64,000 bases of DNA from Pseudomonas maumuensis (GTDB lineage: Bacteria > Pseudomonadota > Gammaproteobacteria > Pseudomonadales > Pseudomonadaceae), in NCBI RefSeq assembly GCF_019139675.1, contig NZ_CP077077.1:1922001-1986000 (forward strand), read 5' to 3'. Every line of letters begins with the position of its first letter. The stretch's first letter is position 1. Shown here piece by piece: positions 22,591-30,617 of the stretch. Under the pieces are notes generated by a model. The model searched no databases, was not told where the DNA came from, and saw nothing but the letters and a program-made list of their open reading frames with translations. The translations under genes and the position numbers were made by a program.

Positions 22591-23616
22591 ATGACTGAAC
22601 AGCAACCTGTTGCAGTTCTTGGAGGCGGCAGCTTCGGCACCGCCGTGGCGAACCTCTTGGCACAGAACGGCCATCCGGTACGGCAGTGGATGCGCGACCC
22701 GGCGCAAGCCGAGGCAATGCGCGTCGACCGCGAGAATCCGCGTTACCTCAAGGGCATCCGCCTGCATGACGGCGTCGAACCGGTCAACGACCTGCTCGCC
22801 ACCCTGCAGGGCAGCGCGCTGATTTTCGTCGCCTTGCCCTCAAGCGCCTTGCGCAGCGTGCTGGCGCCCCACGCCGAGCTGCTGCGTGGCAAAGGCCTTG
22901 TCAGCCTGACCAAGGGCATCGAGGCGCACACCTTCAAGCTGATGAGCCAGATTCTCGAAGAGATCGCTCCTCATGCGCGCATCGGCGTGCTGTCGGGCCC
23001 CAACCTGGCCCGCGAGATCGCCGAGCATGCGTTGACCGCCACCGTGGTCGCCAGCGAGGACGAAGCGTTGTGCCAACAGGTGCAGGCCGTGTTGCATGGC
23101 CGCACTTTCCGCGTTTACGCCAGCAGCGACCGCTTCGGTGTCGAGCTGGGCGGCGCGTTGAAGAACGTCTACGCCATCATCGCTGGCATGGCCGTGGCCT
23201 TGGGAATGGGCGAGAACACCAAGAGCATGCTGATTACCCGGGCCCTGGCCGAGATGACCCGCTTCGCCGTGAGCCAGGGCGCCAACCCCATGACCTTCCT
23301 TGGGCTGGCCGGGGTCGGTGACCTGATCGTCACCTGCTCCTCGCCCAAGAGCCGCAACTACCAGGTCGGACATGCGCTCGGCCAGGGCCTGAGCCTCGAG
23401 CAGGCGGTCAGCCGCCTGGGTGAAGTTGCCGAAGGCGTCAACACCCTCAAGGTGCTCAAGGCCAAGGCCCAGGAAGTGGGCGTGTACATGCCGCTGGTGG
23501 CAGGGCTGCACGCGATCCTGTTCGAAGGTCGCACGCTGAACCAGGTGATCGAGCACCTGATGCGCGCCGAGCCCAAGACCGACGTCGATTTCATTTCCAC
23601 CAGCGGTTTCAACTGA
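22591..23616 (+). CDS. gpsA: NAD(P)-dependent glycerol-3-phosphate dehydrogenase
   Basis: This 341-residue enzyme makes sn-glycerol-3-phosphate for phospholipid synthesis from dihydroxyacetone phosphate. The N-terminal Rossmann motif is [22 protein letters not shown] (about residues 7-28). GPNLAREIA and [15 protein letters not shown] carry the substrate-site Lys (in GALKN), and [18 protein letters not shown] is the family signature. I choose the ATG at 22591 (MTEQQPVA), because the open frame upstream to 22549 adds residues not seen in the family. Its location near fabA matches other pseudomonads. A DUF4389 gene and sixA follow closely. Confidence 0.96.
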   Translation: MTEQQPVAVLGGGSFGTAVANLLAQNGHPVRQWMRDPAQAEAMRVDRENPRYLKGIRLHDGVEPVNDLLATLQGSALIFVALPSSALRSVLAPHAELLRGKGLVSLTKGIEAHTFKLMSQILEEIAPHARIGVLSGPNLAREIAEHALTATVVASEDEALCQQVQAVLHGRTFRVYASSDRFGVELGGALKNVYAIIAGMAVALGMGENTKSMLITRALAEMTRFAVSQGANPMTFLGLAGVGDLIVTCSSPKSRNYQVGHALGQGLSLEQAVSRLGEVAEGVNTLKVLKAKAQEVGVYMPLVAGLHAILFEGRTLNQVIEHLMRAEPKTDVDFISTSGFN

Positions 23617-23627
23617 AGGAGCGACCT

Positions 23628-23975
23628 ATGAACGATACCCCGGAACGCGCCGCGCGCGAGTCGATCATCCTGCGCGTGCTGTGGATGCTGGTGTTCCTGG
23701 TGGCCTGGCAACTGGCAGAGCTGCTGCTCGGTGGTCTGGTGCTGGTACAACTGATCTATCGCCTGATCTACGGCGCGCCCAGCGCCAGCCTGATGAACTT
23801 CGGCGACAGCCTGAGCCAGTACCTGGCACAGATCGGCCGTTTCGGCACCTTCCATAGCGACCAGAAACCCTGGCCGTTCGCCGACTGGCCGAGCCCGCGT
23901 ACCCCGGAAGGCGAAGCGCCCCACGCTGTCGCCCCGGCGCCACACCCGGTGCGTGACGAGGAGCCCAAACTGTGA
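23628..23975 (+). CDS. DUF4389 domain membrane protein
   Basis: A 115-residue protein with a hydrophobic core (ILRVLWMLVFLVAWQLAELLLG then VLVQLIYRLIYG, about residues 13-45), followed by the conserved SLSQYLAQIGRFGTFHSDQKPWPFADWP, which is characteristic of DUF4389 proteins. A Pro/Ala-rich tail ends it. Function is unknown. It sits 11 bases after gpsA and overlaps the next gene, sixA, by four bases (GTGA), so the three are one operon; this arrangement recurs in pseudomonads as I recall. AAGGAG precedes the start. Confidence 0.8.
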   Translation: MNDTPERAARESIILRVLWMLVFLVAWQLAELLLGGLVLVQLIYRLIYGAPSASLMNFGDSLSQYLAQIGRFGTFHSDQKPWPFADWPSPRTPEGEAPHAVAPAPHPVRDEEPKL

Positions 23976-24430
23976 AGCTCTGGGTGCTGCGCCACGGCGA
24001 GGCGGAGCCACGGGCCAACACCGACGCCGAGCGGCGTTTGACCGCCCATGGTCGCGAGCAGGTGCTGCACAGCGCCGCACGCCTGCTGGGCCAGCCGTTG
24101 CAGGCGATCATCGCCAGCCCTTACGTGCGCGCTCAACAGACCGCCGCTTTGGTGCATGGTGCCCTGGGCTTCGCTGAGCCGGTGCGCACGGTGCCCTGGT
24201 TGACCCCGGAAAGCGATGTACACCAGGTGATCGGCGAAATCGAGCGCCTGGGGCTCGAGCATGTATTGCTGGTCAGCCACCAGCCACTGGTGGGGGCCCT
24301 CGTCGGCCAGCTCGAACATAGCCACGGTCAGCACCCGGCACCGTTGAGCACGGCCAGCCTGGCCGAGCTGGAGGGCGACTGGCCACTGGCCGGGCTGATG
24401 ACCCTGCGCAGTCTCAACCACCCTGGCTGA
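23972..24430 (+). CDS. sixA: Phosphohistidine phosphatase SixA
   Basis: The 152-residue histidine-phosphatase-superfamily enzyme has the RHG motif at residues 7-9 (LWVLRHGEAEPRAN) with His8 as nucleophile, and a second conserved His in LLVSHQPLVGALVG. SixA removes phosphate from phosphohistidine; in E. coli it acts on ArcB and on the nitrogen PTS protein NPr. The GTG start overlaps the preceding stop. With gpsA and the DUF4389 gene it forms one operon. A long hairpin follows the stop. Confidence 0.9.
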   Translation: MKLWVLRHGEAEPRANTDAERRLTAHGREQVLHSAARLLGQPLQAIIASPYVRAQQTAALVHGALGFAEPVRTVPWLTPESDVHQVIGEIERLGLEHVLLVSHQPLVGALVGQLEHSHGQHPAPLSTASLAELEGDWPLAGLMTLRSLNHPG

Positions 24431-24433
24431 CAG

Positions 24434-24463
24434 GCGGCAACTGGCATTTATGCCAGTTGCCGC
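24434..24463 (+). terminator. Long hairpin after sixA
   Basis: GCGGCAACTGGCA and TGCCAGTTGCCGC form a perfect 13-bp stem with a TTTA loop, four bases after the sixA stop. There is no U-run, so it may stabilise the mRNA end or attenuate readthrough into the next gene. Confidence 0.5.
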
Positions 24464-24525
24464 TCGCACCGTGCGGGCCTTAGCGTGGCGGCGTGAATGA
24501 TCGCAACGCCGCGCAAGGAATCCTA

Positions 24526-24873
24526 ATGAGCAGGCAACGCCTGGAGCTGGTGCGCTCCGTCAATCCCCAAAGCGTCATCGACAAGCTGGGTAGCCCCTGC
24601 GCGCTCGATTTCGCCGAATATTGCCTGCTGCGCGATTGCGCCGACGCCAAGCTAGACCAGTTGCTGCGCCGCTTCGAAGGTCAGTACGAACTTGAGCAAC
24701 TGCGCCAGTCTGGAATCCGCATGGCACACCTGCTGCAATCCAGTTGCCTGGCGCTGCGCCGCCTGGTGGATACCCAACAAGACCGCCAGCTCGCCCGTGA
24801 AGCCCTCGAATGGCAACTGGCCTACATGCGTGCCTGCCTGCACCGTTCGATGGTCAGTTTCGACCCGAGTTGA
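24526..24873 (+). CDS. Conserved small protein of unknown function
   Basis: I do not recognise a family name for this 115-residue, mostly helical, soluble protein. It reads MSRQRLELVRSVNPQSVIDK, then an acidic-basic stretch with LDFAEYCLLRDCADAKLDQL, and a helical C-terminal half with LLQSSCLALRRLV and two more Cys. The ATG at 24526 has AAGGA six bases upstream; a GTG at 24493 is in frame but lacks a ribosome site. Homologues in the same place in P. aeruginosa are recalled as hypothetical. It lies between sixA and two alpha/beta hydrolase genes. Confidence 0.7.
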   Translation: MSRQRLELVRSVNPQSVIDKLGSPCALDFAEYCLLRDCADAKLDQLLRRFEGQYELEQLRQSGIRMAHLLQSSCLALRRLVDTQQDRQLAREALEWQLAYMRACLHRSMVSFDPS

Positions 24874-24967
24874 CCTGATCGTTATTGGCGATGACCGTTC
24901 AAGACGTTGCCGCCGCCCGGCCGCTTGCCGACAATGGGCCATCCATCCCCGTGCAGAGCAGGCGGCC

Positions 24968-25756
24968 ATGTCGCAGCAGATCTTCTTCGCCCACGCCAAT
25001 GGCTTTCCTTCGGCAACCTACGGCAAGCTGTTCGCCGCGCTGGCGCCGGACTACCAGGTGCATCACCTGGAACAGCACGCCCACGACCCGCGCTTTCCGG
25101 TCAACGACAACTGGCAGAATCTGGTGGACGAACTGCTGCATCACCTGGAACGGCAGGAGGCACCGGTCTGGGGTGTCGGCCACTCCCTTGGCGGCGTGCT
25201 GCACTTGCACGCGGCGCTGCGTCGCCCGGAGCTCTACCGCGGCGTGGTGATGCTGGATTCGCCGGTGCTGACCCGCGCCGACGAATGGCTGATCCAGGCC
25301 GCCAAACGCCTGGGGTTCATCGACCGCATCACGCCGGCGGGACGCACCTTGGGTCGGCGCGAGGCCTTCCCCGATCGCGACAGCGCTCGCCGCTACTTCG
25401 CCGGCAAGCGTTTGTTTCGCCACTTCGATCCGGATTGCTTGGAAGCCTACCTGGAGCACGGCCTGGAGCAGGGCGAGGAGGGCCTGCGCCTGCGCTTCGA
25501 CCCAGCCACCGAAATCAGCATCTATCGCAGCATCCCTCATGTCAGTCCGGCCCGGCCACGCCAGTTGCAGGTACCCTTGGCGATGGTGCGCGGCGCCCAG
25601 AGCGGGGTGATCCGCAAGCACCACGGCCTGGCCGTGCGCGGCATGCTCAGGGGCGAGTGCCACAGCCTGCCGGGCGGGCACATGTTCCCGCTGGAGCGGC
25701 CCACCGACACTGCCAGCCTGATCAAGGGCCTGTTCGACCGCTGGAGCCAGGCATGA
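24968..25756 (+). CDS. Alpha/beta hydrolase
   Basis: A 262-residue alpha/beta-hydrolase-fold protein. It begins MSQQIFFAHANGFPSATY with the HANGF oxyanion region, and has the nucleophile elbow GVGHSLGGVLHL (Ser of GHSLGG) and a late catalytic His in LPGGHMFPLERP. HANGFPS-type hydrolases are common in pseudomonads, with unknown substrate. The true start is the ATG at 24968; the open frame further upstream overlaps the preceding gene and is unconserved in character. The last four bases overlap the next hydrolase gene (ATGA). Confidence 0.85.
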   Translation: MSQQIFFAHANGFPSATYGKLFAALAPDYQVHHLEQHAHDPRFPVNDNWQNLVDELLHHLERQEAPVWGVGHSLGGVLHLHAALRRPELYRGVVMLDSPVLTRADEWLIQAAKRLGFIDRITPAGRTLGRREAFPDRDSARRYFAGKRLFRHFDPDCLEAYLEHGLEQGEEGLRLRFDPATEISIYRSIPHVSPARPRQLQVPLAMVRGAQSGVIRKHHGLAVRGMLRGECHSLPGGHMFPLERPTDTASLIKGLFDRWSQA

Positions 25757-26607
25757 GCGCCCAGGTCGAGGAGATCCGTCTGACGCTGGGCCACATCGAA
25801 CTGGCCGCGCACCTGTTCGGTCCGGCCGACGGCCTGCCGGTGATCGCCCTGCATGGCTGGCTGGATAACGCCAATAGCTTCGCCCGCCTGGCACCGCAAC
25901 TGAAAGGGCTGCGCATCGTCGCCCTGGACCTGGCGGGGCATGGCTATTCCGAACATCGCCCGGTCGGCGCCAGCTACGCCCTGGCCGACTATGCCCACGA
26001 CGTGCTGCGTGTCGCCGAACAGCTGGGCTGGGAGCGCTTCGGCCTGCTCGGCCACTCGCTGGGCGCGATCATCTCGGTGCAGCTGGCCGGGGCCTTGCCC
26101 GAGCGGATCAGCCACCTGGCACTGATCGACGGGGTGATCCCGCCGACGCTCAGCGAGCAGGACGCCGCCGAGCGTTTGGGGCTGGCGTTGCAGGCGCAAC
26201 TGCGCCTGGAGGGCAAGCGCAAGTCGGTATACGCGACCCTGGAAGAGGGCGTCGAGGCGCGTATGAAGGGCCTGGTCGCGGTCAGCCGCGAGGCCGCCGA
26301 ACTGCTGGCCCAACGCGGCCTGATGCCGGTGCCCGGCGGCTACAGCTGGCGCAGCGACAGCCGTCTCACCTTGCCTTCGCCGACGCGGCTGAACCAGGAC
26401 CAAGCCATGGCCTTCGTCAAGCGCATCGCCTGCCCGGCCTGCCTGGTGGTGGCCGCCGACGGCATGCTGGCGCGCCACACGGAATTGCTGGAGCAGCTAC
26501 CCTTCGAGCTGGTGACCCTGCCGGGCGGCCACCACCTGCACCTGAACGACGCCGGGGGTGCGGCCCTTGTTGCAGACTGTTTCAATCGCTTCTTTGGCAT
26601 TCCTTGA
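25753..26607 (+). CDS. Alpha/beta hydrolase
   Basis: A second hydrolase, 284 residues, translationally coupled to the first through ATGA. It has ALHGWLDNANSFARLAP (oxyanion HG), LDLAGHGYSEH, the nucleophile elbow LLGHSLGAIIS, a lid region of about 70 residues, and a late His in LPGGHHLHLND. It resembles the MhpC/epoxide hydrolase type, but the substrate is unknown. Two different hydrolases made together may act on related esters or detoxify acyl compounds; this is inference. Followed by a tiny coupled reading frame and the DUF4892 gene. Confidence 0.86.
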   Translation: MSAQVEEIRLTLGHIELAAHLFGPADGLPVIALHGWLDNANSFARLAPQLKGLRIVALDLAGHGYSEHRPVGASYALADYAHDVLRVAEQLGWERFGLLGHSLGAIISVQLAGALPERISHLALIDGVIPPTLSEQDAAERLGLALQAQLRLEGKRKSVYATLEEGVEARMKGLVAVSREAAELLAQRGLMPVPGGYSWRSDSRLTLPSPTRLNQDQAMAFVKRIACPACLVVAADGMLARHTELLEQLPFELVTLPGGHHLHLNDAGGAALVADCFNRFFGIP

Positions 26608-26656
26608 CTTGCACCGGACAAGTGTCGAGGCTTGGCGGGTTGAAAGGGAGACAACC

Positions 26657-26713
26657 ATGTACATGCCAGACATTCACCCAACTCGCCCCGCCACCTGCGA
26701 GGGTGGCCGATGA
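26657..26713 (+). CDS. Tiny 18-codon reading frame coupled to the DUF4892 gene
   Basis: An ATG at 26657 behind a strong AAGGGAG ribosome site (about 26643-26650) opens an 18-residue peptide (MYMPDIHPTRPATCEGGR) whose TGA overlaps the ATG of the next gene (ATGA at 26710). It is too short to be a domain. It may serve to load ribosomes for the DUF4892 gene, as a leader peptide does, or be a small protein. The coupling is seen; the role is inference. Confidence 0.4.
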   Translation: MYMPDIHPTRPATCEGGR

Positions 26714-27504
26714 GCGCATCTGTTTTCGTTCGCGTCGCCCTCGCCGCCTGCCTCGCCATGGCCAGCCCACTGCTGTGGGCTGGCAGCCTGCCGGTACCGC
26801 CTGACGCCAAGGTGGTCGACCAGCGCCCGGCGGTGGAGCAGGAGCGGGTCTACCCCATGGGCCCGCTGCGCAAGATCAGCGGCCGCCTGCGGGTCGACGA
26901 TAAGGTCGAGAGCCGCGGCCAGGTCAGTTCCGTGACCTACGAGCTGCCGGTCGAGCGCAGCGCCCGTGAAGCGTTCACCAGCGCCCGCGAGGCATTGCAG
27001 CAGGACGGTGGATATCCGTTGTTCTGGTGTCAGGGCCGCGACTGTGGCGAGGCCAGCCTGTGGGCCAACGACGTGTTCGCCAACGCCCGTCTCAATGGTG
27101 GCGACGAGCAGCAGGCGTTCATCCTGTTGCGCCGCTCCGCCGAGCAAGCCGACACCCTGGTGGCGCTGTACAGCGTGACCCGTGGCAACCGCCGCGCCTA
27201 CCTGCATGTCGAGGAGTTCGTCGCCGGCGGCCCGCTGGGCGACTTGCTGCCTACCGCCGCCACGGTGCTGCGCGAACTGCGCGATACCGGCAAGCTCGAC
27301 TACCCTGATCTGGCCGAGCCCCAGGCTGCCTGGGCAACGCTGCTGGCGCGCAGCCTGAACCTTGACAGCACCCTGCGCGCCAGCCTCAGTGGCAAGGGCG
27401 CCGAAGCCTGGCGCGAGCAACTGGTCAAGGCCGGCGTGCGCAGTGCCCGGCTCGAGGTGGGCGATGCTCCGACCGAAGGCCTGCACCTGGAATTGATCCG
27501 TTGA
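26710..27504 (+). CDS. DUF4892 domain exported protein
   Basis: A 264-residue protein with a signal peptide (MSASVFVRVALAACLAMASPLLWAG, cleavage after AGS region) and a mature part matching my recollection of DUF4892. It contains LPVPPDAKVVDQRPAVEQERVYPMG, then a pair of Cys in FWCQGRDCGEASLWANDVF (probably a disulfide), then repeated alpha/beta segments. Close relatives are described only as hypothetical. The gene is coupled to the 18-codon frame upstream and ends directly at the AI-2E/PerM permease gene, so it belongs to a hydrolase-DUF4892-permease operon. Confidence 0.75.
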   Translation: MSASVFVRVALAACLAMASPLLWAGSLPVPPDAKVVDQRPAVEQERVYPMGPLRKISGRLRVDDKVESRGQVSSVTYELPVERSAREAFTSAREALQQDGGYPLFWCQGRDCGEASLWANDVFANARLNGGDEQQAFILLRRSAEQADTLVALYSVTRGNRRAYLHVEEFVAGGPLGDLLPTAATVLRELRDTGKLDYPDLAEPQAAWATLLARSLNLDSTLRASLSGKGAEAWREQLVKAGVRSARLEVGDAPTEGLHLELIR

Positions 27505-27516
27505 GTGAGCGCCGCC

Positions 27517-28569
27517 ATGGCCAACAATGACCGCCTGTTGATCCAGATCCTGCTGCTGACGTTGCTGGGCGCCGCGCTGTGGGTAATGGCGCCGTTCATC
27601 TCGGCGCTGCTGTGGGGCGCCATCCTGGCCTTTGCCAGCTGGCCTTTGATGCGCCTGCTGACCCGCGTGCTGGGCGGGCGCGAAACCCTCGCCGCGAGCC
27701 TGTTGACCACGGTGTGGATTCTGTTGGTGGCCCTGCCGCTGGTGTGGCTGGGGTTCAACCTGGCCGACCACATCCGCGATGCCACTGCCTTCGTGCGCGA
27801 TGTGCAGGTCGATGGCCTGCCCGACGCGCCGGCGTGGGTGAGCAGTATTCCCTTCGTGGGCGAGCGACTGGTTGGCTGGTGGCAGTCCCTCGACCAGCAA
27901 GGCGCGGCGCTGCTGGCCTCCGCCAAGCCTTATCTGGGGCAGGTGGGCAACTGGCTGCTGGCGCGCAGCGCGCAGATTGGTAGCGGCGTGCTGGAGCTGA
28001 CCTTGAGTCTGGTATTTGTCTTTTTCTTCTACCGCGACGGTCCGCGTCTGGCGGCGTTCGTACACCGCCTGCTGCACCGGCTGGTGGGAGAGCGTGCCGA
28101 GTACTATGTCGACCTGGTGGCCGGCACCGTGCAGCGAGTGGTCAACGGCGTGATCGGCACCGCCGCCGCCCAGGCGCTGCTGGCGCTGATCGGCTTCCTG
28201 ATCGCCGGTGTGCCGGGGGCCATCGTGCTGGGCCTGGTGACCTTCATGCTCAGCTTGATCCCCATGGGGCCGCCGCTGGCGTGGATACCTGCCACCGCCT
28301 GGCTGGTGTCGAAGGGCGACTACGGCATGGCGGTGTTCCTGGGCATTTGGGGCACCTTCGTCATCAGCGGCGTGGACAACGTGCTCAAGCCATACCTGAT
28401 CAGCCGTGGCGGCAACCTGCCGCTGGTCATCGTGCTGCTCGGGGTATTCGGTGGCTTGATCGCATTCGGCTTCATTGGCTTGTTCATCGGGCCGACCCTG
28501 TTGGCGGTGGGCTATAGCCTGCTGCTGGACTGGAGCCGCAATTCCGGGCAGCAATCGCCGCAAAGTTAA
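27517..28569 (+). CDS. AI-2E/PerM family membrane transporter
   Basis: This 350-residue membrane protein has the seven- to eight-helix layout of the AI-2 exporter-like (PF01594) family. Helices lie at about 8-50, 60-85, 150-175, 210-260 and 265-340, and the segments AFASWPLMRLLTRVLGGRE, LVFVFFFYRDG and ISRGGNLPLVIVLLGVFGGLIAFGFIGLFIGPTLLA are characteristic of the C-terminal half. Members export AI-2, act in Na+/H+ exchange or as general permeases; no substrate can be assigned. The ATG at 27517 is preferred; a GTG at 27505 directly after the previous stop would add four residues. It appears to end the operon. Confidence 0.86.
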   Translation: MANNDRLLIQILLLTLLGAALWVMAPFISALLWGAILAFASWPLMRLLTRVLGGRETLAASLLTTVWILLVALPLVWLGFNLADHIRDATAFVRDVQVDGLPDAPAWVSSIPFVGERLVGWWQSLDQQGAALLASAKPYLGQVGNWLLARSAQIGSGVLELTLSLVFVFFFYRDGPRLAAFVHRLLHRLVGERAEYYVDLVAGTVQRVVNGVIGTAAAQALLALIGFLIAGVPGAIVLGLVTFMLSLIPMGPPLAWIPATAWLVSKGDYGMAVFLGIWGTFVISGVDNVLKPYLISRGGNLPLVIVLLGVFGGLIAFGFIGLFIGPTLLAVGYSLLLDWSRNSGQQSPQS

Positions 28570-28776
28570 GTGGCGCGCTGCGTGTGACTGTGGATCAGGT
28601 TGCCTTGAATGCGTTCTTACAGCGTTTCAACTAAGGCATCAAGTCGCGTGCCTTTGGTTGACCATGCCCGACAACTTAGCTTGAAAGCGCCGCCTAAAAT
28701 AAAGCGGTCAGCGTTGATAGCTTGTGCGCTGCCCAGGGTCTTACATTGATCGCTAGGTTCAACCAAGGAGTTACCT

Positions 28777-29838
28777 ATGCTGATCCATGGTAGTCAGATT
28801 TTCCAGTACCAGCCCAACCCAGTCAGCGACCAGCCCGATCCAGGTATTGTTGGTAAGGCGCAGGTGATACCCGTTACTACCTCGCCAGAGGCCCATCGTT
28901 TGGCCACGCGAACAGAACCTAGCTCAGGTAAGGGTTTGCTCCACCACCTGAAAGTATCCATAGTCGAGCCGCTGAAGGAGTTACTCCAATGGTTGTTCAG
29001 TCGTCTCGGTAGAGGCGATGATGCTCAGGCCCTGCCGGAGGATCGACCCATGCAGCACGCCGAGCCGGCTGGCCACGCAGCACATTTCGCCCGTAGTTCT
29101 GGTAATGGCTTCAAGAGCGTGCTGAATACAGTAAGCCTGCTCACGACTTCCTCAAAAGTTGATCAAGAGCTCTTCGATGTAACGCTAAACGCCGAGCAGA
29201 TTAACGCCTTGCAAGACGCCATCGTCGATGGCCGTGCGGATTTTACGACAATTGAGAGGATGGTAAAGACCCGTGGGGACTTGCAACTGGTCCGCACCCT
29301 CGCGTTGAGTTTGACTCACGATGCGGGCTCTCATAAGCCTTCAGTCAAGGCGGCACTAGCGAACTTGGCCACCCAGCGTCCAAATACAGGCGCTTTTCTA
29401 GGTGGGCTGCTGGCATTCGTACACGAACAGGAAAGCCGTTGGTTCGAAAAAGCCAGTAATTCTAAGGTTGTAATGGATGCTGAAGCGCAAAGTAGCTTCA
29501 TTATCGAAGGGTTTCAGGAACATATAACTAAACTGGGTGCTGACGAGGCGCATAAGATACTAGAGCACCTAGAAGGTCATTTCGGTCAGCGGGTACATGA
29601 GGTTATGGGAGCAGCCACCATGCTAGTGGGAGAGGCCGATGATGACGATGAGCTTCTGTGCCGTCTGACCCGCGCTGACGTCGTGGCTGACAAGCTGGTC
29701 AGTTTACTTCGCGCGAAGCTTGATATGCCCGATATTGATAAGCAGTTCAAAATCACTCGTAATCATAGCCCCAACCTCAACGAGTTTAACCCTCTGGAGT
29801 TGGCTGCATTAGTGAGCCTCGGTGTGAAGTTGCAATAG
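28777..29838 (+). CDS. Orphan protein of unknown function, low GC
   Basis: I recognise no family in this 353-residue, apparently cytosolic protein. The first ~50 residues are rich in Pro, Ser, Thr, Gln and poor in structure, followed by a short amphipathic stretch (LLHHLKVSIVEPLKELLQWLFSRL) and then a helical body (about 115-350) with an acidic turn EADDDDELL. There is no signal peptide or transmembrane helix. Two 60-base lines I counted inside the gene have 52% and 42% GC, far below the neighbours, and codon use includes many A/T-ending codons. A good AAGGAG site precedes the ATG. Low GC, lack of recognisable relatives and isolation suggest recent transfer. The disordered Ser/Pro/Gln-rich N-terminus resembles that of secreted effectors, which is speculation. 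No repeats or att sites flank it. Confidence 0.6.
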   Translation: MLIHGSQIFQYQPNPVSDQPDPGIVGKAQVIPVTTSPEAHRLATRTEPSSGKGLLHHLKVSIVEPLKELLQWLFSRLGRGDDAQALPEDRPMQHAEPAGHAAHFARSSGNGFKSVLNTVSLLTTSSKVDQELFDVTLNAEQINALQDAIVDGRADFTTIERMVKTRGDLQLVRTLALSLTHDAGSHKPSVKAALANLATQRPNTGAFLGGLLAFVHEQESRWFEKASNSKVVMDAEAQSSFIIEGFQEHITKLGADEAHKILEHLEGHFGQRVHEVMGAATMLVGEADDDDELLCRLTRADVVADKLVSLLRAKLDMPDIDKQFKITRNHSPNLNEFNPLELAALVSLGVKLQ

Positions 29839-30028
29839 CTAGGGGAATCTCTTAATACTTTTCCGGCTAGCCCGGATAGGTTCCCTGCAGGCGCCAGGCA
29901 ATAGCTAATTGGAACTATGGGCATTGGCAATGCCCGGGTTGCTATGCTGCTTTCGGTCTTGACACAGGGATTGGCCGGCGTTGAATGGCGCTGGCCTGAT
30001 CTTGACCGTGGGCGGGCTGTTTTGACGC
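29839..30028. other. Noncoding gap with one hairpin
   Basis: Between the orphan gene and the flavin reductase gene, convergent. A stem GGGCATT-GGC-AATGCCC near 29919-29935 may terminate transcription weakly, but no U-run follows. Nothing else is recognised. Confidence 0.3.
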
Positions 30029-30532
30029 TCAGGCGACCTGCACCCGTGTCTCAAGGCTGCAGTACTGCCCTTTGAAATACAGCAATGGCTGCGAAGGCGT
30101 TGTTTGCTGCAGGTTCAACGCTTTCACTTCCCCGACGACGATCAGGTGGTCGCCCGCGACGTGTTCAGCGTGGATTTCGCAATCGATCCAATGCAGGCTG
30201 CCGGCAATGATCGGATTGCCCAGCGGCGATGGCTGCCATTCAACCTGGTGCCACTTGTCCGTGCCGCGCCGCGCGAACTGGTTGGAAATTCCGATCTGCT
30301 CACCCGCCAGGATGTTGACCGCGAAGCGGCCGGCCTGGCGAATCCTGGGGTAGCTGGCCGAACTGGCCATCACGCTGAATGACACCAGTGGCGGGGACAT
30401 CGACACGCTGTAGAACGACTGGCAAGTGAAGCCGATCGGCTCGTCATCGGTGTGCGATGTAATGACCGTGATACCGGAGGCGTAGTGCCCGAGCGCTTCG
30501 CGAAAGCTCGATGGCTCGATAGGGAGTGACAT
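30029..30532 (-). CDS. Flavin reductase-like protein linked to MesD/MesX
   Basis: A 167-residue FMN-binding flavin reductase-like protein (PF01613, HpaC/NtaB type). It begins MSLPIEPSSFREALGHYASGITVIT and has TCQSFYSVSMSPPLVSFSV (flavin-binding strand), FAVNILAGEQ and FARRGTDKW, then GDHLIVVGEVKAL near the end, all family hallmarks. Such enzymes reduce free FMN with NAD(P)H for a partner monooxygenase. The start at 30532 keeps the conserved N-terminus. It lies 85 bases downstream of mesD on the same strand, which suggests it supplies reduced flavin to the MesX/MesD pair, whose activity is known to need oxygen. That link is inference. Confidence 0.85.
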   Translation of the reverse strand: MSLPIEPSSFREALGHYASGITVITSHTDDEPIGFTCQSFYSVSMSPPLVSFSVMASSASYPRIRQAGRFAVNILAGEQIGISNQFARRGTDKWHQVEWQPSPLGNPIIAGSLHWIDCEIHAEHVAGDHLIVVGEVKALNLQQTTPSQPLLYFKGQYCSLETRVQVA

Positions 30533-30617
30533 AGTAGATCCTGGGTATGGGTACCGCTCGAAGGCGTGGGAAGGCCCGCATCTGTAGGGGCCTCCACCTG
30601 TTGCCTCCGACCTGGGC

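Noticed and set aside
28570..28776. HrpL box upstream of the orphan gene that would mark a type III effector
   Set aside because: No GGAACC-N16-CCAC motif is present in the 207-base gap, and no secretion genes are nearby.
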